From Aurantiacibacter arachoides (GTDB taxonomy: Bacteria; Pseudomonadota; Alphaproteobacteria; Sphingomonadales; Sphingomonadaceae), in the NCBI RefSeq assembly GCF_009827335.1, contig NZ_WTYH01000001.1, forward strand, positions 2,136,001 through 2,200,000: a stretch of DNA of 64,000 nt, given 5' to 3'. Positions 42,063 to 50,631 of this stretch are shown piece after piece; position 1 is the first letter of the stretch, and each line of letters opens with the position of its first letter. The notes beneath the pieces are model-generated. The model was not told the DNA's origin. It made no database searches and saw nothing but the letters and a program-made list of their open reading frames with translations. Position numbers and translations under genes: made by a program.

Positions 42063-42511
42063 TGTTGCTTCTCCAAGCTCCTGGCCTCCCGGTGAAGCAG
42101 AGTGATCCACTCGTTCTCTCCGTTCCGGGCAACGGCGAAGCTGGCAACCTTCAGCCCGCGATCCGCCAATGTCTTGGTTTCAGGAACGAAGGTGACATGC
42201 GTATTCCACGGCGTCGCGGTATCGAATTCTCCGATCACCACATCGAGTGCCCCATCTTGAAGTTTCACGAGGAGCGGTTCCGTCGCGCCTCTTTCCACGA
42301 CGGCATTCGCGCGGGTTGCCTGTTGAAGCCGCGCGATCAGGGCGCGCTGCACTGACGCGTCCTTTTCCCCGGACGAGACGATCCCGACCCTTATCGCTTG
42401 CTTGTCGCGGATCCGGTCGAGCGTGCCTTCGGGATCCTGCGGAATTCGCTCGCATGCTGATAGAAGCGCGAGGAACGCGAGCAGGAGCCCGCGCCGTCTG
42501 ATGTCATTCAA
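42059..42511 (-). CDS. Lipoprotein with one lobe of a family-3 solute-binding fold
   Basis: 150 residues. Lipobox LLSAC (Cys near 19), then DRIRDKQAIRVGIVSSGEKD, the usual first strand of SBP family 3, and KLQDGALDVVIGEFDTATPW. About half the normal binding-protein length, so only one lobe is present; it ends in a basic helix (LHREARSLEKQQ). Coupled to the CDF transporter gene by an ATGA overlap, hence possibly its periplasmic accessory. Confidence 0.72.
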   Translation of the reverse strand: MNDIRRRGLLLAFLALLSACERIPQDPEGTLDRIRDKQAIRVGIVSSGEKDASVQRALIARLQQATRANAVVERGATEPLLVKLQDGALDVVIGEFDTATPWNTHVTFVPETKTLADRGLKVASFAVARNGENEWITLLHREARSLEKQQ

Positions 42512-42896
42512 GAGATCACCTCGTTGAACTTGGCGTCACGCGCCTGGTACGCTCTGGCGCCTGGGAGTGGCGGGGCTGCCGCACTGCAGATGATCGGGGA
42601 AACGGAGCCCTTGCTGCACCCGATTTCAGTTTCACTCGGATCGCGCGCTCGCCTCAGACGGCTGTCACGTCCAAGCGGAGTAGGCGCGCGGTACTGCTAC
42701 CTTCCGGCAGCTCAGGGCGCTCGATGGTGAGGGCGGCCGACATGGGTGCAGGAAGGGCCGATTAACGTCCTTTGTCAAGGCGGGTGAACCAGAATGGAGG
42801 CGCCGGTGCGGCGCCTGGATAACAACCGCAAGTCGATCGTCGTTCACGGCGCTGCCCCTCCGCGACGACCATGCAGCAGGATCCTGGCCTCATCCC
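42512..42896. other. Gap of 385 bases with hairpin at 42798-42816
   Basis: Holds a perfect 7-base hairpin (AGGCGCC, loop GGTGC, GGCGCCT) 81 bases after the DUF488 stop, without a T-run. Otherwise only promoter space for the lipoprotein-CDF pair. No supported gene. Confidence 0.45.
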
Positions 42897-43439
42897 TCAG
42901 GCAGGCGGGTAGAGCAGGACGCGATCGTGCCGCTGTACTGCGGGGGTCAACTTTGCCGGATCGATCCGCCCCGCGCCCATTATGTGACGCACGTCGTGCC
43001 CCTCGGCCAACAGGTAGTCGGCGATGATCCTGCGATGACAACGCCACCAGACCGCTTCCGAGCACATGATGGCGCAAGGCTCGTCATCATGGAACGCGAG
43101 CAGCTTCTGTAATCCCGAACGGAATTCGCCGGACATCGCGAAATCGGCGTAGTTGTGAAAGCTCTGGTTGATCCAGAACGCGTTGATATCGGCGGCCACT
43201 CCTTGCTTGCTCCGCCGGCCGCCCAGTTCGGGAATGATGGTGTGACGAATCTGCCAGCATCGCAGGGCATCGGGCAGGAAGTCGAGATTGTACTGGGGGT
43301 TCGTGCGCGATCGCGGAATACTGCGTACATCGATCAGGCGCTGCACCCCAGCGCCCCGAAGAAGGTCGACGAACTCTTCTAGCGTGCGGGTCGAGTGGCC
43401 GATCGTATACAGAGGGTGGTCCGCGTGCGTGCCCATCAC
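42897..43439 (-). CDS. DUF488 family protein
   Basis: 180 residues. PLYTIGHSTRTLEEFVDLL (about 9-27), LIDVRSIPRSRTNPQYN (about 35-51) and AIMCSEAVWWRCHRRIIADY (about 122-141) are the DUF488 signatures. Family function is unknown; the conserved Cys and Arg suggest an enzyme. ATGATG start overlaps the stop of the UDG-superfamily gene, so both are made from one message. A nucleic-acid repair role by association is inference. Confidence 0.88.
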   Translation of the reverse strand: MMGTHADHPLYTIGHSTRTLEEFVDLLRGAGVQRLIDVRSIPRSRTNPQYNLDFLPDALRCWQIRHTIIPELGGRRSKQGVAADINAFWINQSFHNYADFAMSGEFRSGLQKLLAFHDDEPCAIMCSEAVWWRCHRRIIADYLLAEGHDVRHIMGAGRIDPAKLTPAVQRHDRVLLYPPA

Positions 43440-44017
43440 TGACTGAGAGCACCTTGCACCGCGTCCCGCAGCACTGGCAGGACCTCCCGTTCGAACCAGG
43501 GGTTTTGATCAGCCCAAAGACGCGAGCGCCACGACGGGTGCGGGAGCGGGAAAAAGCGCGGCAGATAGTCCCGGAAGTTGCGAACCCGGTCGATCATCCG
43601 GCCCGGTCCAAGGGCATCGATTTGCGCGTAGGTGCCCACCAAGAGCGTCAGCCGCAACTCAGGCATCCGCGCGAGCAGCTCACTGCGCCACGTCCCGGCG
43701 CACTCGGTGCGCGGCGGAGCGTCGCCGCCGCCCTTCTTCCCGGGGTAGCAGAAACCCATCGGCACGATCGCCACACGAGTTGCGTCATAGAAGACATCGC
43801 TGGTCAGGCCCAGCCAGCCGCGCAATCGGGCTCCTGAATCATCGGAGAACGGGACGCCCGAGGCGTGCACTCGTGCGCCCGGTGCTTGACTGGCAACGAG
43901 TATTCTCGCCGTTTCGCAAACTTGCAGCACGGGCCGCGGCCCAAACGGCAGGTCATTCGCGCAGGCTTGGCACGCACGGACCCGTGAGACCAGGTCGTCC
44001 AGTTCATTCGGGTACAT
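43436..44017 (-). CDS. Uracil-DNA glycosylase superfamily protein
   Basis: 193 residues. ILVASQAPGARVHASGVPFS (about 39-58) holds the family A-P-G motif, DAPPRTECAGTWR and LTLLVGTYAQIDAL follow, and FFPLPHPSWRSRLW (about 153-166) is the C-terminal H-P-S motif. The Cys pair CQACAND near the start could be half of an Fe-S site, but the remaining ligands are not evident. Probably removes damaged bases; the exact family is uncertain. Confidence 0.8.
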   Translation of the reverse strand: MYPNELDDLVSRVRACQACANDLPFGPRPVLQVCETARILVASQAPGARVHASGVPFSDDSGARLRGWLGLTSDVFYDATRVAIVPMGFCYPGKKGGGDAPPRTECAGTWRSELLARMPELRLTLLVGTYAQIDALGPGRMIDRVRNFRDYLPRFFPLPHPSWRSRLWADQNPWFEREVLPVLRDAVQGALSQ

Positions 44018-44111
44018 GTTGGCAGAACGATCCGGTCCCCGATCGGTTCATCCTGCCGGTCCCGCGGGCGGGTAGCGACCGCGGTGATCGCGGCGGTCGC
44101 CGCTCAAGCGA

Positions 44112-44333
44112 TCAGCGAGGGAGCGACACGATCGTCACCATCCGCACCAGTTCGGACAGCGTCTTGGCCTGCATCTTCATCATCAGGTTGGCCCGGTAGA
44201 CCTCCACCGTCCGGGCGCTGATGTCGAGGTCGAAGGCGATCACCTTCTTGCCTTGCTCGCGACCGGACTGTCCATCACCTGCCGCTCGCGGAGACTGCGA
44301 GTGGCGATCCACTCGAGCACCATCTGGCGCTGG
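44112..44333 (-). pseudogene. FixJ/NarL-type response regulator remnant (HTH only, frameshifted)
   Basis: The last 45 codons (44112-44249) read VIAFDLDISARTVEVYRANL followed by MMKMQAKTLSELVRM, the DNA-recognition half of FixJ-type HTH domains. The preceding LRERQVMDSPVASKARR is in another frame, and the normal LxPREREV...GxxNK junction is lost. No receiver domain is found upstream. A frameshifted 3' remnant. Confidence 0.75.
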
Positions 44334-44451
44334 GGCGACTGCTTTCGGGCTGCTGAGAGCCTTTGTGGAATGACCGAGAGTGGGGCGCAAACCAGCCGCC
44401 CGGGCTGATAATGCCATTTATGTCGAATGTATGCGGCCGGACGAACCCATC

Positions 44452-44474
44452 GGTCCCAGAAAAAATATGGGACC
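44452..44474. repeat. Hairpin GGTCCCA / TGGGACC (second copy)
   Basis: Same 7-base arms and nine-base loop as the hairpin behind the integrase at 27204-27226; one more base pairs on each side. Its loop is AT-rich. It lies 26 bases past the methyltransferase stop and could terminate that operon. Confidence 0.4.
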
Positions 44475-44500
44475 GACGGTCCATTCGAGGACAGCGGACC

Positions 44501-45082
44501 TTACGCCCGCTTCTGAGCGATTCCGTTCACCCAGTGCTCGTCCCCGCGACCGGGTCTGACGTCGGCTGAAATCCAAAGCTCGACTATCGCTAGTCCAGCC
44601 GCTTGCAGAAGCTGAGACATCTCCTCTTCCGAGACATCGGTGAAAAGCCGCCCCTCGACGCTTCGCTCTTCGTCCCCCTGTTTCATCGACACATAAAACG
44701 TGCCCCCCGGACGCAACGCCTTCGCTAGAGCGGCGATCGCGCGCGCCAGATTTGCCCGCGGCACATGAAGAAGGCTGGCGCTCGCCCAGACCCCATCAAA
44801 TTCGCCATCCCAAGCTACTTCTTCAAATGTCATATGCAAGATGGGCAGATGGGTATGGTCCGCGGCCAACCGGACCATTTCTGCGGAAGCATCAAAGGCA
44901 GTGACCCGAAAACCGGAATTGGTGAAGGCGAGCGCATCTCGACCTGAGCCGCAACCGGCGTCTAGGATGTGACCTTTCAGCGCTACGTTAGCGAGGAAGC
45001 GCGAGCGCGCACCGCTCATATCGGCGTTGACGGTGCCAGCAAAGAAAGCCTCGGCATTCTCGTCATAAAACCGAACAGACAT
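44501..45082 (-). CDS. Class I SAM-dependent methyltransferase
   Basis: 193 residues. SAM-binding motif I is HILDAGCGSGRDALAF (about 37-52), followed by VTAFDASAEMVRLA (motif II) and GVWASASLLHVPRANLARAI, ALRPGGTFYVSMKQG (motif III region). It resembles small TehB/UbiE-like methyltransferases, with no DNA-methylase catalytic motif (no NPPY or PC). Its start overlaps the HNH nuclease gene stop by one base (TGATG), so the two are a unit. Confidence 0.85.
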   Translation of the reverse strand: MSVRFYDENAEAFFAGTVNADMSGARSRFLANVALKGHILDAGCGSGRDALAFTNSGFRVTAFDASAEMVRLAADHTHLPILHMTFEEVAWDGEFDGVWASASLLHVPRANLARAIAALAKALRPGGTFYVSMKQGDEERSVEGRLFTDVSEEEMSQLLQAAGLAIVELWISADVRPGRGDEHWVNGIAQKRA

Positions 45083-46095
45083 CAGAACGCTCGAGCTGCG
45101 ACTGCGATGGGCTCCCACCGAGCTCCCCGCTGAAGAGCCACCTCGCCCCATGCATTCTGAAGAAAGCTCGCCCGTCCGCCGGAAGTGAGACCGGTTTGCA
45201 TCATCAATGTTTCTCGCAAAGGATGGTGGCTCAGTATGAGAAATTCGTTCCGCGTGTGAAGCCGGTGGAGTATTCCCAGCGCCGGGACAAGGTCGTGTTT
45301 GCCGGCTGGACCGCGATTGCACGCCTGGCACGATAAAACTAGGTTCCACACTCCATCGACATTGCCGCCAATGTGCGCACGCGTTGACCATGGGAGAAAA
45401 TGATCGACGTCAGCGAGGGTAGGTCCAGGCACGATTGCTATCTTCCCGAAGCAGTAAAAGCAGCAACCTTTCTGGTAGCCGTTCAGAGCTGCCCGGACCG
45501 ATGTCACCGCCGCGCGGCGGTCTCGCCTGCGAACTGCCAGCGAGCCTTGTTCCGCATCATGTTCAATAAGGGGGTGGGACACGCCAAGTTCCCAAGCCGT
45601 CTCCACCAGCCGCCAGCGAGCTTCGGTCTCATCGGTTAGCTCCTGCGTGACATCCATTTGCACTAGTCCGCGCAACTCATCAGTGATGCGGATGCCCCTG
45701 CTTTGAGCCCGCTCATCCATGAAGAAACGAATAGGAAGGTCAGCTGGCCCGAGACGATGAAAGGCGTCAATGACGTTGGTGAACCCCAGCCGCACAGTCA
45801 GGTCCCGCAGCTGATCCCCGGGTAGCGTGCCGGCGTTTGCCAAGCGGCAAGCGTCAAGGAATTTACTCGTTGGACTGGTCGCCTGCTTCGGTGATGCTGC
45901 GACATGCTCACAAAGATGGCGACTGAAGGGAGCTGCAAGTTCGTCTAGCCGGATAAAATCATCTCGGCGGTCTGCCATCTCGAGCAGACTTCTTGCCAAA
46001 GCAAATTTGTATGATGCCACATTGCGTCCAAAAAGGATCAGCGAACGCCAATGATTTGCCGTGGTAGGCTGAACGTCTAGGAAAGCTTGCACCAT
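45082..46095 (-). CDS. HNH endonuclease-domain protein
   Basis: About 337 residues from the ATG at 46095 (an ATG at 46194 is also open). The N-terminal region (FLDVQPTTANHWRSLILFGR, then NVASYKFALARSLLEMA) is a conserved helical domain of unknown role. The C-terminal HNH nuclease has CCFYCFGKI, then DVDHFLPWS and NLVLSCQACNRGPAGKHD, with two Cys pairs for zinc and the catalytic His. Paired with a methyltransferase, it could be a small restriction-like or defence unit. Confidence 0.82.
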   Translation of the reverse strand: MVQAFLDVQPTTANHWRSLILFGRNVASYKFALARSLLEMADRRDDFIRLDELAAPFSRHLCEHVAASPKQATSPTSKFLDACRLANAGTLPGDQLRDLTVRLGFTNVIDAFHRLGPADLPIRFFMDERAQSRGIRITDELRGLVQMDVTQELTDETEARWRLVETAWELGVSHPLIEHDAEQGSLAVRRRDRRAAVTSVRAALNGYQKGCCFYCFGKIAIVPGPTLADVDHFLPWSTRAHIGGNVDGVWNLVLSCQACNRGPAGKHDLVPALGILHRLHTRNEFLILSHHPLRETLMMQTGLTSGGRASFLQNAWGEVALQRGARWEPIAVAARAF

Positions 46096-46880
46096 ATCAT
46101 CATAGCCATGCGTGGCTTCTGATCGAAGCAACAAGATTGAAAACTGGCCTGCTTGCTGATGATGCGTAGTGACGCAGAACAAGTGTCCCACCAACGAGCA
46201 GGGAGCACCTCATCCGCCGAGCCTTAACATCAGCTCGCGTTCAAAGCTTGTGCGCACATCGACCCGAGCGGTAGCGTCATCCTCTGTAGCGCTTGGCTGT
46301 CAATTCTGACTTCCTCAACCTCCGACGCGGATCCAGTTCGCCTTGATTGCATTCTTGTCGGCGACTTGTCTTTCTGTCGCGGTGTTCGGGCGAGCCTGCT
46401 TGCCGCCTTGGCACTGATGCCCGCCATGCCGATTTGCCCGCCGGGACCGCGCGATGATTGGGTGGTAGATGGCGATAAGCCCCATGGGCGCTGTTCTGTT
46501 GGATCAGTCCCCGTTGCCTCGCTGATGGTCGCTTTCTGGTCCGGCGTCGGAGCGCGGTCCCGTCAGGCAGGCTGAAACGGCAAGCGCTGCCTAGCTTTGC
46601 TCGGCATCGCATGAACCCACGCTCTTTCTCTCGCTCAGCACCTGCGCCGCACACCCAGCGATGCCTGGAAGTAGTCGTAGTCGGCACCTGTCTAGGCACT
46701 GGCCGAAGGAGTTGTGGTGTAAGTTAGCTCGCCCAGCACCGACTAATCCCGCGCGCCCTCGAGGCTGATGACACGGCCACTGAAGTAGGTGGCACGAGGC
46801 CGGTCGCTGTCGGATTCGCGCTGCGCTCCAAGACGCCACGCCGAGCAATTGCCAGCCGCCCACGAAGCGTCGCATCTCCA
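46096..46880. other. Gap of 785 bases, decayed DNA
   Basis: No intact gene. On the minus strand, fragments such as DYDYFQASLGVRRRC (about 46630-46680) look like the last strands of an outer-membrane protein, broken by stops. This, and the IS6 remnant beside it, mark a degraded junction. Confidence 0.45.
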
Positions 46881-47063
46881 CTATGGGAAGCACCTCGACT
46901 CAGGGTTTCGTGGCTGATGTCGATACCCCCGTTTGAACCGCAAGTCCTCGACGAATTGGAGCGACAGCGCGAGGCGGACGTACATCATCGCCACCAGGCG
47001 GATCACCTCGGGCGACGAGTTGAAATAGCGGAACGAGCTGGCTGGTTTGCGAGGTCTTGGCAT
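46881..47063 (-). pseudogene. IS6-family transposase remnant (5' end only)
   Basis: The first 45 or so codons, MPRPRKPASSFRYFNSSPEV then IRLVAMMYVRLALSLQFVED, match the N-terminus of IS6-family transposases of sphingomonads. A one-base insertion in a G-run (near 46935) shifts the frame: removal restores GIDISHET. The catalytic DDE region is missing. No terminal repeats found. Confidence 0.82.
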
Positions 47064-47134
47064 AGTCGCGCCTCTAGCTAATTAGGCGCGTCCCGCCAGC
47101 GGGTGCATATGCTCTGACAGGACCCGGGGGGGGG

Positions 47135-48601
47135 CTAGAGAGCGGCGAAATTGCCGGCGCAGGCGGCAAGCATAGTGCGCGCAGCCTCGACATCGGCCAC
47201 CTCCACGCCCGGCGGCGAGGCCTGCATCTTGGCCAGCGGCGGAAAAGTGCCATAGCCTGCGAACAGCGCATACCAGCTCATCGCGGGATAAGCGGGCTCG
47301 GGATAAGTGCGCGCGTTGACCTCGGCGATGTCGGCGTGGGTGAACCAGGCGGTGAACATGGCCTTCAGATTGTCCGACAGGTTCTGGTTGCCTGCGTTGT
47401 CGCGCCAGAAGGCCGTGTCAGTGCGCTGGTTCATCCGGTAGTGCGCCACGATGTAGTCGCGCACACTCTCGTAGCGGGCGGCGATCTGGCGGTTGAACCG
47501 GTCGCGGTGCTGCGCGGTGAAACCGCCCTCCTCGAACGCTTCGGCGAATTCCAGAGCGGTGGCGATGACAATGTGGAGCGCTGTCGCCTCCAGCGGCTCG
47601 ATGAAGCCTTGCGCGAGGCCGGCGGCGAGGCAGTTGCGGGTCCAGCTGTGCTCCAGCCGGCCGACCTTCATCTTGAGGAACCGCGCCTCGGCCATGCTGC
47701 CGGTGGCGGCGCGCAGTTCGGCCTCGGCCTCCTCGTCCGCGAGGTACCGCGAGGAATAGACGTAGCCGTTGCCCACCCGGGTGGTCAGCGGGATGCGCCA
47801 GCGCCAACCCGCCTTCATGGTCACGGCCTCGGTTTGCGGCAGGTAATGCGCAACGCTTTCGGTCGGCACGACGACGGCGCGGTCGGCGAAGAGGTTGCCA
47901 TCGAAGGGCAGGAACCTGGCCCCCAGCGCTGCTTCCGCGATCAGCGCGCGAAAGCCCGAGCAATCGACGAACAGGTCGCCCGCGATCCGCTCCCCGCCCT
48001 CGCAGACGAGCGCCGCGACGTCCCCATTGCCGGCCAGCTCGACCTCGCTGACGCGCGCTTCGCGGTGGACGGCGCCCCGCGCCGTGGCCCATTCGCACAG
48101 AAAGGCACCGAGCTTGTAGGCGTCGAAGTGATAGCCGTAGCTGGGAGCAAAGGGAAAGGCGGGGCCGGGATGCGGGCCTTTGCCCTCGGCAGCGAGGCGC
48201 GCTGCAAGGAACCAGTCGTCGGGCAGCGCGGGCACCTTGAACCCTCGCCGCGCCAGCATGACGTTGCGGGTGAAGCCGGGCTCGGTATGCAGGTCCACCG
48301 GGCCGGGAAAGGCGTGGAAGTAGCTTTCGAACCCAGGCCGCTCGCTCCAGCCGTTGAAGCGGATGCCGAGCTTGTAGGTGGCGTCGCAGGCGGCCATCCA
48401 CTCGGCCTCGGCAATGCCCAGGTGATCGAACAGCGCTTTCAGTTGCGGAGTCGAGCCCTCGCCCACGCCGATGATCCCGATCTCGGGGCTCTCGACGACG
48501 GTTACCGGGCCGCCCCACCGGTGGTGCAGCATGCAGGCGGTGATCCAGCCTGCGCTGCCGCCGCCCAGGACGACGATAGAAGGCGGTTGCTTATCGCTCA
48601 C
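47135..48601 (-). CDS. Flavin-dependent tryptophan-halogenase-like protein 1
   Basis: 488 residues, GTG start overlapping the GH97 stop (GTGA). FAD motif GGGSAG at 13-18, the catalytic Lys in ATYKLGIRF (Lys77), the halogenase signature GWRWRIPL, and the active-site Glu in IEPLEATALHI. All features needed for HOCl/HOBr formation and delivery are present. Homologues are common in TonB-receptor/glycoside-hydrolase loci of sphingomonads and Caulobacter, with unknown physiological substrate; they may not act on free tryptophan. Last gene of the maltose operon. Confidence 0.88.
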   Translation of the reverse strand: MSDKQPPSIVVLGGGSAGWITACMLHHRWGGPVTVVESPEIGIIGVGEGSTPQLKALFDHLGIAEAEWMAACDATYKLGIRFNGWSERPGFESYFHAFPGPVDLHTEPGFTRNVMLARRGFKVPALPDDWFLAARLAAEGKGPHPGPAFPFAPSYGYHFDAYKLGAFLCEWATARGAVHREARVSEVELAGNGDVAALVCEGGERIAGDLFVDCSGFRALIAEAALGARFLPFDGNLFADRAVVVPTESVAHYLPQTEAVTMKAGWRWRIPLTTRVGNGYVYSSRYLADEEAEAELRAATGSMAEARFLKMKVGRLEHSWTRNCLAAGLAQGFIEPLEATALHIVIATALEFAEAFEEGGFTAQHRDRFNRQIAARYESVRDYIVAHYRMNQRTDTAFWRDNAGNQNLSDNLKAMFTAWFTHADIAEVNARTYPEPAYPAMSWYALFAGYGTFPPLAKMQASPPGVEVADVEAARTMLAACAGNFAAL

Positions 48602-50631
48602 CGCACCGGCTGCAACCGGATGGCGAGCCCGCCGCCCGGCGCGAGATGGAAGGTATGCGCCTCGCCGGCGCGGACCTCGAAGCTGTCGTAGGCGATATTG
48701 TGCCGCGCCTCGGTGAGGTAGGTCGCGCCCTCGCCGTCCTTCCACACGCTGGCGCGGTAAGTCGTGCCGGGTTCGAGGAAGGCGAAGTCGAGCGTCACGT
48801 CGCGCGCGGTCGCATCGTTGATGCCGCCGGCATACCAGTCCTGCGAATTGCGATCCTTGCGCGCGAAGATGGCGTAGTCGCCGATCGCGCCCGCGACGAG
48901 GTGGCTTTCCGCCCAGTCGGCGGGCACGGCCCGGATGAATTCCAGCTCGCGCGGGTGCGCCTCCAGGCTCTCGACGAAATCGGCGGCCATCTGGATCGGC
49001 GAATAGATCGCGAGATAGAGACCCAGCTGCTTGGCGAGCGTGGAGGCCATTGGCATCCCGTTGTCGCCGACCAGCCCGAGCACGCCGGGCGTGTAGTCCA
49101 TCGGCCCTGAAAGCATCCGGGTGTAGACCAGCGTCGGCTCATGATCGGGGCCATTTCCGAACACGCTCCAGGCGTTGTATTCCTGCCCGCGCGCGCCCTC
49201 CCGCGTGACCCAGTTGGGATAGGTGCGCCTAAGACCGGTATCCTTCACCGGCTCGTGCGGGTTCACCGCCACGCGGTTTTCGGCCGCTTCCTGCACCACG
49301 CGCAGGTGGTGCTGCACCTGGCGCTGGCCGTCGTGCCATTCCATCACCTGCCCCTCGCACGGGGCGGCGATGTCGGCGTTGCAGCTGATGATGGAGCCTG
49401 CGTCGGCGACGTAGCCAGTCTTGACCACGTCGATCCCCAGCCGTCCGTAAAGCGCCATCGCGTCTTCCAGCTGCGCCTCGTAGTTCGCGATGTTGCCGCC
49501 GGTCTCGTGGTGGCCGATGAGGTGAACGCCCCGCTCCTGCGCGTAGGCCGCCAGCCCTTCGAGGTCGAAATCGGGATAGGGCCGGGTGAAGCTGAAATCG
49601 CGCCCGTTGCCGAACCAGGTGCCGTCCCAGCCGTAATCCCAGCCTTCCACCAGCACGCCGTGAAAGCCGTTGTCGGCAGCGAAGTCGATGTACTGGCGGG
49701 TGCGCGCGGTGGTCGCGCCGTGGCGCTCGCCCTGCGCCCAGGTCCAGCGATTGGAGATCATGCCCCACCAGATGCCGATGTACTTGGCGGGTTCGAACCA
49801 GCTGACATCGCCGAGCACGTTGGGCTCGTTCAGATTGAGCTCGAGATCGTTCTCGACGAGGCCCGCTGCATCGTCCGCGATGCGCAGCGTGCGCCAGGGC
49901 GTGGTGAAGGCGCCGGTGCGCACGACCTTGGCTCCGCGGCTCGACGGCGCTAGGACGGAACGGAAGCGCTGCCCGTCCATGCGTTGCAGCCACATGCCCG
50001 AATAGTCGACCAGCGCCGCCTCGTGCATGGCGAGGTGCGTGCCGTCGTAGAGGCGGAAGGTGATCGGCGTGTGCGCCAGGCCGACGGCGGAGATCGCGCT
50101 GTTCTGATAAAGCTGTTCGTAGCGGTTCCAGTCGCCCGCGGGGATCCACCAGGCCTCGCCCGCAGGGGCCAGGTTGAATTCGGTCAGCTCCTCGGCGATG
50201 CGCATCTCGCCGCGGTCGGGCAGCTCGTAGCGGAAGCCCACGCCATCGTCGAAGACGCGCAGCCGCACGGTGAACTCGCGCGCCATCGCGTCCTGCTGGC
50301 GGAAGGTCACGGCCAGCTCGTTGTGACGGTCGACGACGAACTGCCGCTCGCCCCACGGCTGCTCCCACCTAGCGTCGGCGCTGTCGGTGCCCTGCGCCAC
50401 CACGGCGAAGTTGCGGCGCAGCGGATCCTCGTTCTCGATGTTGAAGCCGAGGCCCGAGGGCGCGATCAGCACCTCGCCGTCGCGCATGACACTCCAGTTG
50501 GGCTTGCCTTCGCCGTCGACGGTCAAGCTCGCCTCGATCCGCCCATCGGGGGAGGTGACGCTCTGCGCCAGTGCGGCTGTGGAGGTGAGCAGCAGGGCGG
50601 CGAGCGAGAGGGTCGTGCGAAGGATCGTCAT
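48598..50631 (-). CDS. susB: GH97 alpha-glucosidase (SusB-like)
   Basis: 677 residues with a signal peptide (LSLAALLLTSTAALAQ), hence periplasmic. N-terminal beta-sandwich, then the (beta/alpha)8 barrel: YIGIWWGMISNRWTW, DVVKTGYVADAGSI, and the acidic residues of VNPHEPVKDTGLRRTYPNW and EGARGQEYNAW, which fit the inverting, calcium-dependent SusB type rather than retaining GH97. It releases glucose from alpha-linked oligosaccharides. ATGA-type overlaps at both ends place it in the operon with GH13 and halogenase genes. Confidence 0.92.
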   Translation of the reverse strand: MTILRTTLSLAALLLTSTAALAQSVTSPDGRIEASLTVDGEGKPNWSVMRDGEVLIAPSGLGFNIENEDPLRRNFAVVAQGTDSADARWEQPWGERQFVVDRHNELAVTFRQQDAMAREFTVRLRVFDDGVGFRYELPDRGEMRIAEELTEFNLAPAGEAWWIPAGDWNRYEQLYQNSAISAVGLAHTPITFRLYDGTHLAMHEAALVDYSGMWLQRMDGQRFRSVLAPSSRGAKVVRTGAFTTPWRTLRIADDAAGLVENDLELNLNEPNVLGDVSWFEPAKYIGIWWGMISNRWTWAQGERHGATTARTRQYIDFAADNGFHGVLVEGWDYGWDGTWFGNGRDFSFTRPYPDFDLEGLAAYAQERGVHLIGHHETGGNIANYEAQLEDAMALYGRLGIDVVKTGYVADAGSIISCNADIAAPCEGQVMEWHDGQRQVQHHLRVVQEAAENRVAVNPHEPVKDTGLRRTYPNWVTREGARGQEYNAWSVFGNGPDHEPTLVYTRMLSGPMDYTPGVLGLVGDNGMPMASTLAKQLGLYLAIYSPIQMAADFVESLEAHPRELEFIRAVPADWAESHLVAGAIGDYAIFARKDRNSQDWYAGGINDATARDVTLDFAFLEPGTTYRASVWKDGEGATYLTEARHNIAYDSFEVRAGEAHTFHLAPGGGLAIRLQPVR

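Noticed and set aside
44451..44475. Considered as a Rho-independent terminator of the methyltransferase operon
   Set aside because: The T-run is in the loop and not after the stem, so a standard terminator is not supported.
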